Both the position numbers and the translations under genes were made by a program. Below are positions 57,603-64,000 of a DNA stretch of 64,000 bases, piece after piece. The stretch is from Methylophilus glucosoxydans (lineage in GTDB: Bacteria > Pseudomonadota > Gammaproteobacteria > Burkholderiales > Methylophilaceae), in contig NZ_JBHTJW010000002.1 of assembly GCF_042676145.1 (NCBI RefSeq), positions 992,001 through 1,056,000 on the forward strand, read 5' to 3'. The notes below the pieces were generated by a model. The model saw only the letters and a program-made list of their open reading frames with translations. It had not been told where the DNA came from and did no database searches. Numbering within the stretch: position 1 is the stretch's first letter; every line of letters starts with the position of its first letter.

Positions 57603-58163
57603 ATGTTGAAAAGCTTTAAAAGTGTATGCAGTGTTTTTCTGTGGTTGGTGATTTCGATTGCAAATGCGGGCACGAATGGTGTGTATGTTTTACAGGGTAG
57701 TAGTTATTCGCTCAAGGTTGAGTTTGGTGAGAATACTTTGACCACCATAGAGCCAAACCGAACCAGTGTTTATCGGCAAGTGAAGCCAGACACTTATGAG
57801 TTTATCAATCAAAATAATCGCAATATTCGTTACTGGATGACGGTGATTGATGACCGTACCTTGGAAGCCTCGAAGCCCGATACCGATGCTGCGCCAACGC
57901 GCTTGGTTTTGCAACAGGGTAGGGCGCTGGAGCGGGTGGTTGATATCAACAAACAATGGGCAGGATTGGCGGATAAGTATATGCATCTCGCTGAGAGTGA
58001 TCCTGCCAATACGCAGGCATGGACAATGTGTGCAACCACCGCGTATTCACGCAGCACCATGAGTCAGGCTGACGGCGATGCGTATGCGGCTAAAACTGCG
58101 GCTTTACTCAAGCAAATGGGCGTGTCAAACGCCTCGCCTTGTCCGGATGTGCTGCCGTTTTAA
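57603..58163 (+). CDS. Exported protein of unknown function (envelope operon, first gene)
   Basis: A protein of about 186 aa with signal peptide ('VCSVFLWLVISIANAG'). Several closely spaced starts are possible (57600, 57603, TTG 57606); GGAG is at 57596-57599. Body: 'GVYVLQGSSYSLKVEFGENTLTTIEPNRTSVYRQVKPDTYEFIN' and 'RYWMTVIDDRTLEASKPDTDAAPTRL', then a helical tail. I recognise no family. The next gene starts 15 bp downstream, so it probably leads the COG3014-ycfL-lpoB-csgG-like operon. Confidence 0.75.
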   Translation: MLKSFKSVCSVFLWLVISIANAGTNGVYVLQGSSYSLKVEFGENTLTTIEPNRTSVYRQVKPDTYEFINQNNRNIRYWMTVIDDRTLEASKPDTDAAPTRLVLQQGRALERVVDINKQWAGLADKYMHLAESDPANTQAWTMCATTAYSRSTMSQADGDAYAAKTAALLKQMGVSNASPCPDVLPF

Positions 58164-58178
58164 AGGGATTTGTTTGAA

Positions 58179-59678
58179 ATGCAGAGGCTTATAACAAGAA
58201 TGGCACAGGCAATCATCCCTGATGTATTGATCATCGCGCTCTCACTGATGTTATGCAGTTGTGCACAAATGCCGCAAGTCATCCCGAATCACCAGGATCA
58301 GGTCGGTGATTCTGTAAAGTCCATGCAGGATGATGATCCGGTCGCTGCCCTGGCGCAACTGGAGCAAAAAGAGGCAACACAGAATTTCAAGCCGGATGTT
58401 TTATTTTTGCTGGAAAAAGGTGAATTAAATTTCATCAATAGTAAGTATGAAGCCGCGATACAAAGTATAGAAGCGGCTGATGCCTTGATTCGAAATAATG
58501 AAGACAGTCAGCAAACGAAAAATAAAATCAAGAGTATGGCCGCTGCCACTTTAATCAGCGAAAAACTCAAGGATTATCCCGTTAAGGATTACGAAAAGGT
58601 GATGACCAATGTCAGGCTGGCACAAGCCAAGATAGCCCTGCAACAGGTCGATGAGGCGCGAGTGGATATCAAGCGCTCTCATGAGCGGGAAGCATTGATT
58701 GAAGCAGGCATTTCCAAGAAAGAAGAAGAACTTCAGGCACTCAAAAAAGAAGCAAAAACAGAGGAGTCACCTAAGGTCTTGGATGGTTATCCTGTCGATA
58801 CGATCAATTCACCAGAGGTGCTTGCCCTAAAAAACGGTTATCAAAACGCCTTTAGTCATTATTTGTCCGGGTATTTGTATGAGGCGATGGGTGAGCCAGG
58901 GTTGGCCGCTGCGGGATACAGAAAGTCAATTGAGTTGGGCGGTCTCAAAAATGATCTGGACGATGCCCTGGCTGGGTTGGATCGCCGGATGGCGAATCGC
59001 GGGCGGGCGGATACCACCGATGTACTCATTGTTTTTGAGTCAGGAAATGCGCCGCAAATCAATGATAAAACTTTCACTGTGCCTGTACCCACGCCAACCG
59101 GCTTGAACACGATCACCATTTCTTACCCTGTTATTTATCCTTCAGAGCCTGGACAAATGCCAAAAGTGAAGTTGGCTGGTACTGAGGCAATGCTGGTTCC
59201 TCTCACCAATTTTAATGCCATGGCCAGACGCACACTTAAGGATGAAATGCCTGGCGTCATCACCAGAATCATCACGCGCGGCGCCGTGAAGGGGTTGGTG
59301 CAAGATCAGCTAGCCAGTCAGCTTGGCATTGCTGGATCATTGGTAGGCGCAGCCGGTGCCATGCTGAGCGAGGGGGTGGATGACCGCAGTTGGCAAACGT
59401 TACCTGAGCAGATTTCCATTGCCAGGCTGCGTCTGCCACCTGGGGGGTATGACCTATTGATTGACGGCAACCTCGCGCAGAAAGGACCTGAAAAAGTGGA
59501 GGTGAAGGGTGCTTACATGATTCTTCCTGTTCGATTGCTAAAAAACAGTTTTCGCGTTGGCAACGTCACCTATATTGGCCAGCTTCTCCTTAAGCCGAGT
59601 GAGCAGAAGACTAAACCAGGCAAGAAAAACAGCCAGCCTAGAAAGCCCGCTAAGAAAAAGAAACCGTTAAATGACTGA
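58179..59678 (+). CDS. COG3014-type lipoprotein
   Basis: A 499-aa protein with a lipoprotein signal ending 'LMLCSC'; the cysteine after LCS should be lipidated. TPR-like helical stretches ('FINSKYEAAIQSIEAADAL', 'AYRKS-type AGYRKSIELGG') occupy the first half, with 'RRTLKDEMPGVITRIITRGAVKGLVQDQLASQLG' and 'SWQTLPEQISIARLRLPPGGYDLLI' later. It ends in a Lys-rich tail. The family is conserved next to LpoB- and CsgG-like genes in several proteobacteria and probably works at the outer membrane; the mechanism is unknown. Start ATG 58179 is preferred over TTG 58170. Confidence 0.82.
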   Translation: MQRLITRMAQAIIPDVLIIALSLMLCSCAQMPQVIPNHQDQVGDSVKSMQDDDPVAALAQLEQKEATQNFKPDVLFLLEKGELNFINSKYEAAIQSIEAADALIRNNEDSQQTKNKIKSMAAATLISEKLKDYPVKDYEKVMTNVRLAQAKIALQQVDEARVDIKRSHEREALIEAGISKKEEELQALKKEAKTEESPKVLDGYPVDTINSPEVLALKNGYQNAFSHYLSGYLYEAMGEPGLAAAGYRKSIELGGLKNDLDDALAGLDRRMANRGRADTTDVLIVFESGNAPQINDKTFTVPVPTPTGLNTITISYPVIYPSEPGQMPKVKLAGTEAMLVPLTNFNAMARRTLKDEMPGVITRIITRGAVKGLVQDQLASQLGIAGSLVGAAGAMLSEGVDDRSWQTLPEQISIARLRLPPGGYDLLIDGNLAQKGPEKVEVKGAYMILPVRLLKNSFRVGNVTYIGQLLLKPSEQKTKPGKKNSQPRKPAKKKKPLND

Positions 59679-59690
59679 TAAGGATTTTGA

Positions 59691-60071
59691 ATGAGCAAAA
59701 AGACTTTTTTATTGGGCGCCTTGATCTTGATGGGATGCCAAAAAGAAATGATTAAAGAGGTGACCGTGCCTGTGGAGAATCAACGCTTTATTTACCAAAG
59801 CCCACGTCATGGCGTCGTGTTGAATGGCCTCAGAAGCCAAACGAGAAATGGGCTGTTACATGTGCAGGCCGAGGTCCAGAATAAGCTCAATCAAAACGCG
59901 AATGTGTTCTGGCGCGTACGTTGGCTCAATGACGGCGGGTTTCAGATTGGTGACGGTGAGGTATGGAAGCCAGTGAACGTTGGCCCCGGACAATTAAAGT
60001 TGCTTGAGTCAGTCGCTACCAGCCCGCAGGCGGTCGATTTCAAGTATGAAATTAAAGTGACCCCAGAATAA
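59691..60071 (+). CDS. YcfL-like lipoprotein (DUF1425)
   Basis: A 126-aa lipoprotein with lipobox LMGC at residues 13-16. The YcfL/DUF1425 core is 'SPRHGVVLNGLRSQTRNGLLHVQAEVQNKLNQNANVFWRVRWLNDGGFQI'. In E. coli ycfL is next to lpoB (ycfM), and the same link is kept here. It follows the COG3014 gene by 12 bp. The function is not known; an envelope role with the LpoB-like protein is inferred. Confidence 0.87.
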   Translation: MSKKTFLLGALILMGCQKEMIKEVTVPVENQRFIYQSPRHGVVLNGLRSQTRNGLLHVQAEVQNKLNQNANVFWRVRWLNDGGFQIGDGEVWKPVNVGPGQLKLLESVATSPQAVDFKYEIKVTPE

Positions 60072-60084
60072 CAGGATTAAATAC

Positions 60085-60654
60085 ATGAACAGGTTATTGA
60101 TAGGTGTTTTTTTACTGGTGTTGAGTTCGAGCTGGTGTTTTGCAGAGAAGATTAATTATGAGGATAGCAAAGACATTGAAGTGGTGACCATTGATTTTGG
60201 TTCAACAGATTTGTTGATGATTACCGAGAAAATGGTTTCTTCTTTACTCACTGAGCAGGAGTTGTTAGCCAATAAACCGGTGATCAAGCTGGGATATATC
60301 AAAAACAAAACTAGCGAGTATATAGATACCAACAACATTTTAAGCTCGATTTCCACGCATCTGACTAAGAGTAAAAAAGTCCGGATTGCCGCCTCTAATG
60401 AAGATAACCAGCAGATTGTTGAAGAGCTGGCACACCAAAACCAGAATGGTTTGTATAAAAAGAATACTGCGCCCAAGATTGGCGGCATGTTGGGCGCCAA
60501 ATATCTGTTGGATGGTGAATTAACCTCTATCGTTAAAAAGAACAGCAGTGAAAAAGATGTTTACTACAAATTCACGCTTAAATTGCGCGACCTGGAGCAA
60601 AACATCATTGAATGGCAAGAAGAAAAAGACATCCGTAAAACTGCCAAGAGGTAA
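60085..60654 (+). CDS. LpoB-like penicillin-binding protein activator
   Basis: A 189-aa exported protein. The signal peptide 'LLIGVFLLVLSSSWCFAE' has no clean lipobox, so unlike LpoB it may not be lipidated. The body matches the LpoB fold: 'TIDFGSTDLLMITEKMVSSLL', 'KPVIKLGYIKNKTSEYIDTNNILSSI' and 'GAKYLLDGELTSIVKK', ending 'FTLKLRDLEQNIIEWQEEKDIRK'. LpoB activates PBP1b from the outer membrane. Role inferred. It starts 13 bp after the ycfL-like gene. Confidence 0.85.
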   Translation: MNRLLIGVFLLVLSSSWCFAEKINYEDSKDIEVVTIDFGSTDLLMITEKMVSSLLTEQELLANKPVIKLGYIKNKTSEYIDTNNILSSISTHLTKSKKVRIAASNEDNQQIVEELAHQNQNGLYKKNTAPKIGGMLGAKYLLDGELTSIVKKNSSEKDVYYKFTLKLRDLEQNIIEWQEEKDIRKTAKR

Positions 60655-60656
60655 TC

Positions 60657-61469
60657 ATGAAAAAACACATACCCATATTGCTGCTGAGCCTTGCAGTGAT
60701 GCTGTTTACTTCTGCAGTTTTCAGTATGGACGGTGAACCTAGACTGCCAAAAATAGCAGTTTCAAATCTCGCTTACAAAAGAGAAGTGAAGGATTATTTC
60801 TTTGAGAGCCAAAGTGACTTTCAGGCTAAAACACAAGCTAGAAAGAATGCAAATCGTTTGCGGCAGTCAGAGAGCTATAAAAATGAAGTGGAGTTTTCTA
60901 CAAGATCAAAAAGCAGCATCAAAACCAAAACCGAGTTTAAAGAACTCAAGCAGTTCATGGCTGACATCAAGGGCGAGTTAATCAAGTCAGGCAATTTTAC
61001 TGTCATCGAATCACCGCCTTATACCGCCAATAACGAGAAAATTTATGATGTGATTCAACGCATCAAAATGAAAAACTTTAAAGGTGCAGATTATGTATTA
61101 TTTGGTGTGTTGAATAGCGTGCAGGCCGATGAAAATGTGGTTGAAATAAAAAGTACGACGACCAATAGTCTCCAGTATTTTGTCAATTTGCAAGCGGATT
61201 TTTCTTTGATTGACACCAGGACATTCAAAGTGATTGCCGCATTTTCATCGGTGGGCAATGCCCAGCAGACCATTTTGTCTGACGAAGAAAAGCATGATGT
61301 TGTGCGGGTTAATCATGCAAGATTAATTTCTGATTTATCCAAGGATTTTGCAGCAGATGTCATCCGGCAAATCCATCAGCAACTTGGCCCCGTTGAGCCT
61401 GGCAAGCGTTCAGATGAGGACTCAAAAGCCAAACCAAGCAAAAACAGCGAGGTTACTGTTTATTATTAA
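60657..61469 (+). CDS. CsgG/LpoB-superfamily exported protein
   Basis: A 270-aa protein with signal peptide ('ILLLSLAVMLFTSAVFS'). 'PKIAVSNLAYKREVKDYFFE', 'GNFTVIESPPYTANN', 'GADYVLFGVLNSVQADENVVEIKSTTTNSLQYFVNLQADFSLIDTRTFKVIAAFSSVGNAQQT' follow the CsgG-type domain pattern (assembly of outer-membrane structures). There is no lipobox. It is the last gene of the operon, 2 bp after the LpoB-like gene, and convergent with pyrC'. Confidence 0.8.
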   Translation: MKKHIPILLLSLAVMLFTSAVFSMDGEPRLPKIAVSNLAYKREVKDYFFESQSDFQAKTQARKNANRLRQSESYKNEVEFSTRSKSSIKTKTEFKELKQFMADIKGELIKSGNFTVIESPPYTANNEKIYDVIQRIKMKNFKGADYVLFGVLNSVQADENVVEIKSTTTNSLQYFVNLQADFSLIDTRTFKVIAAFSSVGNAQQTILSDEEKHDVVRVNHARLISDLSKDFAADVIRQIHQQLGPVEPGKRSDEDSKAKPSKNSEVTVYY

Positions 61470-61536
61470 TGATCAGGCTTACCACTTGATACGGGCGAAA
61501 CTTTAATGCAAGTCGGTAAGCAATTTAATACTCGCG

Positions 61537-62829
61537 TTATGCTAGTGCCAAGGTTTCCTGCTGAAACACCAGATTGCCCTGCGTAATGGTGGCAGTGACC
61601 TTGCCGGTCAGGCTGTGATTCACAAATGGCGTATTCTTGCCCTGGCTGAGCAGGGCGCGACCATCTACGCGCCATTCCATTTCCGGGTCGTAAATCACCA
61701 CGTCGGCCGTGGCACCCGTTTGCAAAGTGCCTGCATTAACACCTAGAATCCGCGCGGGGATTTGCGTGACTTTGGCCAGGGCTTGCAAGGGGGCCAGTTT
61801 GGCCTGCGCAGACCATTTCAAGGTCAGTGGCAGCAAGAGCTCAAGCGCTGAGGCACCAGGGTGCGACTCGGCAAACGGTAATGCTTTGGCGTCATCATCG
61901 ACTGGCGTATGATCCGAACAAATTGCATCTAGCGTACCGTCCAGCAAGCCAGCACGTAGTGCGTCACGGTCGCGTTGGGTGCGTACAGGCGGTTTCAGAT
62001 GCACCATGCTGTCAAAAAAGCCGATATCCATATCGGTCAGGTGCAGGTGCTGGATGCTGACATCAGCTGTCACTGCCATGCCAGTCTGTTTGGCTTGCCT
62101 GATCAATTCAACCGATTCAGCCGTGGAGACCCGGGCGATATGCAATTTGGCGCCTGTGGCCTGGGCGATCCGCAGCATGGTTTGCAGCGCAATGCTTTCT
62201 GCCGCCGCCGGGATGCCTTTGAGCCCCAGTCTGGAGGCGACTTCGCCATCATGGGCGACCCCGTTTTTTGCCAGGTACGGATCTTCGGCACGCATGAACA
62301 GTGTATAGCCGAAGGTTGCGGCATATTCAAATGCCCGCCACAAAACCTGGGTATCAACAATCGCTGTATCCGCCTGTGAAAAGCCCACACAACCGGCAGC
62401 GGTCAGGGCGAACATTTCTGTGAGTAAATGGCCTTCAAGTTGCCGTGTGACTGCGCCCAGTGGATAGACATGGGCGAGGGCATGCGATTTCGCTCGGTGC
62501 TTGAGCATCTCGACCAGGCCAGGCTCGTCCAGTACCGGGTCAGTGTCTGGCGGGCAGGCCAGACTGGTGACGCCACCCGCCATGGCGGCGCGTAACTCAC
62601 TTAGTAAGGTTGCTTTGTATTCGCTGCCCGGTTCCCGCAGGCGCGCACACAAATCCACCAGGCCAGGTAACACCCATTTGCCTTCGGCATCCAATGTCTG
62701 GTCTGGTTGGAAACCTTGGGGCGCTGCACCCATGCCAACAATCTTACCTGCGCTGATATAAAGATCTTGCACCTGATCCAGCTGCTGGCTGGCATCCATC
62801 AAGCGGCCCTGTGTAATCAGGATATTCAT
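61537..62829 (-). CDS. pyrX: Inactive dihydroorotase-like subunit (PyrC'/PyrX)
   Basis: A 430-aa amidohydrolase-fold protein. The overall pattern is that of dihydroorotase, but metal ligands are lost. 'GLVDLCARLREPG' has C61 and R63 where HxH stands in active enzymes, 'LHIARVSTAESVELI' has Arg for the ligand His, and 'AICSDHTPVDDDAKALPF' ends without the last His. Such subunits are needed structurally for the associated aspartate carbamoyltransferase in pseudomonads and betaproteobacteria. It overlaps pyrB by 4 bp (ATGA). A true PyrC must be elsewhere. Confidence 0.9.
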   Translation of the reverse strand: MNILITQGRLMDASQQLDQVQDLYISAGKIVGMGAAPQGFQPDQTLDAEGKWVLPGLVDLCARLREPGSEYKATLLSELRAAMAGGVTSLACPPDTDPVLDEPGLVEMLKHRAKSHALAHVYPLGAVTRQLEGHLLTEMFALTAAGCVGFSQADTAIVDTQVLWRAFEYAATFGYTLFMRAEDPYLAKNGVAHDGEVASRLGLKGIPAAAESIALQTMLRIAQATGAKLHIARVSTAESVELIRQAKQTGMAVTADVSIQHLHLTDMDIGFFDSMVHLKPPVRTQRDRDALRAGLLDGTLDAICSDHTPVDDDAKALPFAESHPGASALELLLPLTLKWSAQAKLAPLQALAKVTQIPARILGVNAGTLQTGATADVVIYDPEMEWRVDGRALLSQGKNTPFVNHSLTGKVTATITQGNLVFQQETLALA

Positions 62830-63782
62830 GCGGCGTTGCCTCCTCCAAGAATTGCCATCACCGCCATGCGTACTGCAATTCCATACGTAACCTGTGGCAG
62901 GATCACGGATTGTTTGCCGTCCGCCACTGCCGAATCAATTTCCACACCCCGGTTCATCGGGCCTGGGTGCATGACAATGGCATCCGGCTTGGCCAGTGCC
63001 AGGCGCTCAGGGGTCAAACCAAAGGTCTGGAAAAACTCCTGTGAGCTGGGTAACAAGGCGCCGGACATGCGCTCGTTTTGCAGGCGCAGCATCATGACGA
63101 CGTCTACGTCTTTGAGGCCTTGCTCCATATTGTGGAACACTTGCACGCCCAGCTTTTCCACATCGGCAGGCAACAGGGTGCGCGGTGCGATCACCCGGAT
63201 TTCTGGGACGCCCAGCGTGGTCAGCGCATGGATTTCACTGCGGGCGACGCGTGAATGCAAGACGTCACCCACAATCGCCACGCGCAGGTTGTGCATCTCT
63301 GGCTTGTATTTGCGGATGGTGAATACATCCAGCAAGCCTTGGGTCGGGTGCGCATGGCGGCCATCGCCGGCATTGATCACGCTGATGTGTGGCGGCACGT
63401 GTTGCGCAATGAAATGCGCGGCACCGCTTTGCTGGTGACGGACCACAAACATATCCGCATGCATGGCAATCAGGTTGTTCACCGTATCAAGAATGGTCTC
63501 GCCTTTGGATTGTGACGAGGTGCTGACATTGAGGTTGAGCACATCGGCCGACAGGCGTTTGGCGGCGATTTCAAACGTGGTGCGCGTACGCGTACTATTT
63601 TCAAAAAAGATATTGCAGACGGTTTTGCCACGCAGCAGCGGCACTTTTTTCACTTCGCGTTCAGCAACGCCGACAAAGTTTTCGGCGGTGTCCAGAATAT
63701 CGGTCAGAATGCGCTTGGGCAGACCTTCGATGCTTAGCAAGTGTTGCAGCTGGCCCTGGGCGTTGAGTTGCGGGTTATACAT
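62826..63782 (-). CDS. pyrB: Aspartate carbamoyltransferase catalytic subunit
   Basis: A 318-aa enzyme committing carbamoyl phosphate to pyrimidine synthesis. Carbamoyl-phosphate site 'FENSTRTRTTFEIAAKRL', 'DGRHAHPTQGLLDVFTI', 'VAIVGDVLHSRVARSEIHAL' and 'VMHPGPMNRGVEIDS' are conserved. The N-terminal 'LNAQGQLQHLLSIEGL' is of the long class that pairs with PyrC'. Start ATG 63782 is chosen; an ATG at 63788 is also possible. It overlaps the end of pyrR by 8 bp. Confidence 0.97.
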   Translation of the reverse strand: MYNPQLNAQGQLQHLLSIEGLPKRILTDILDTAENFVGVAEREVKKVPLLRGKTVCNIFFENSTRTRTTFEIAAKRLSADVLNLNVSTSSQSKGETILDTVNNLIAMHADMFVVRHQQSGAAHFIAQHVPPHISVINAGDGRHAHPTQGLLDVFTIRKYKPEMHNLRVAIVGDVLHSRVARSEIHALTTLGVPEIRVIAPRTLLPADVEKLGVQVFHNMEQGLKDVDVVMMLRLQNERMSGALLPSSQEFFQTFGLTPERLALAKPDAIVMHPGPMNRGVEIDSAVADGKQSVILPQVTYGIAVRMAVMAILGGGNAA

Positions 63783-64000
63783 TGGCATCCACTCCATTCG
63801 CTGCCGAGGTGGCAATGCTCAGGTGCAGTTTGCCCTGAGTATTGATTGCCAGTTCAAACGATTGATTGGCCTGCAATGGCAGATCGGCGCCAGTCATATC
63901 GGGGCGGATCGGTAGTTGGGCGCCACCACGGTTAATCAGTACCGCCAATTGCACCGAAGCCGGACGGCCATAATCAAATAATTCATTCATGACGGCACGT
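63775..64000 (-). CDS. pyrR: PyrR, C-terminal fragment (cut by window edge)
   Basis: Minus-strand reading enters from the window end (RAV-MNELFDYGRPASVQLAVL) and runs to the stop at 63775. 'MNELFDYGRPASVQLAVLIN', 'GGAQLPIRPDMTGADLPL' and 'FELAINTQGKLHLSI' match the C-terminus of PyrR, a uracil phosphoribosyltransferase-like regulator. In betaproteobacteria PyrR often precedes pyrB and pyrC'. Whether it regulates by attenuation here cannot be seen. Confidence 0.88.
   Translation of the reverse strand, partial: RAVMNELFDYGRPASVQLAVLINRGGAQLPIRPDMTGADLPLQANQSFELAINTQGKLHLSIATSAANGVDANV

Overview
The window looks like the chromosome of a methylotroph-type betaproteobacterium, most likely Methylophilaceae. 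That placement is an inference from protein resemblance and gene order (pilD-coaE-zapD-yacG; panC-panD; rsfS-rlmH; pyrR-pyrB with an inactive dihydroorotase paralogue; proC-yggS-pilT-pilU; recA-recX-alaS-lysC). There are no rRNA genes, no CRISPR array and no prophage. Two tRNA genes are present. Base composition is moderate, and lower in the accessory stretch at about 38.5-42.6 kb.

Layout. 0-5.1 kb: 5' end of purL, a PepSY protein, feoA-feoB and a yciB-yciI-bolA-ppiC cluster, all on the minus strand. 5.2-7.3 kb: PHP phosphoesterase, YciO and an M50 protease. 7.5-11.2 kb: a giant AsmA-like DUF748 protein. 11.3-18.6 kb: corC, mscL, a 178-bp MITE-like element, panC, panD, rsfS, rlmH, photolyase and mlaA. 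18.6-26.8 kb: pmbA/darP, a TusA-like protein without its cysteine, a Gcr-type membrane protein, a PDZ protein, mog, vanZ-like, thiL, pgpA and pncC. 27.4-34.5 kb: recA, recX, alaS, lysC, tRNA-Ser(GCU), tRNA-Arg(ACG) and ispB. 35-38.5 kb: pilD, coaE, zapD, yacG, a PCu(A)C copper chaperone and VF530.

38.5-43.2 kb is the most interesting part: a small, frozen chromosomal integron. A broken integron integrase gene (one inserted base plus an internal deletion) lies divergent from four minus-strand gene cassettes. The cassettes encode a CYTH protein, two small membrane proteins and a T5orf172/GIY-YIG protein, and they are separated by recognisable attC sites. One attC is split by a complete IS110/IS1111-family element of the attC-targeting type. 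The 3' non-coding end of that element folds like the target-binding loop of a bridge RNA (seekRNA), and its two presumed guide segments match the two halves of the interrupted attC. A second, transposase-less copy of the same 3' end sits on another attC of the array.

43.2-51.7 kb: Nudix/ThiE-like fusion, DUF815 ATPase, maf, rng, yggT, proC, yggS, pilT and pilU. 51.8-57.5 kb: three LuxR-type regulators followed by three PEP-CTERM exported proteins. 57.6-61.5 kb: a cell-envelope operon (COG3014 lipoprotein, YcfL-like, LpoB-like and CsgG/LpoB-like proteins). 61.5-64 kb: an inactive dihydroorotase-like PyrC', pyrB and the 3' end of pyrR.

Where the expected start was ambiguous, the start choice is explained in the entry.
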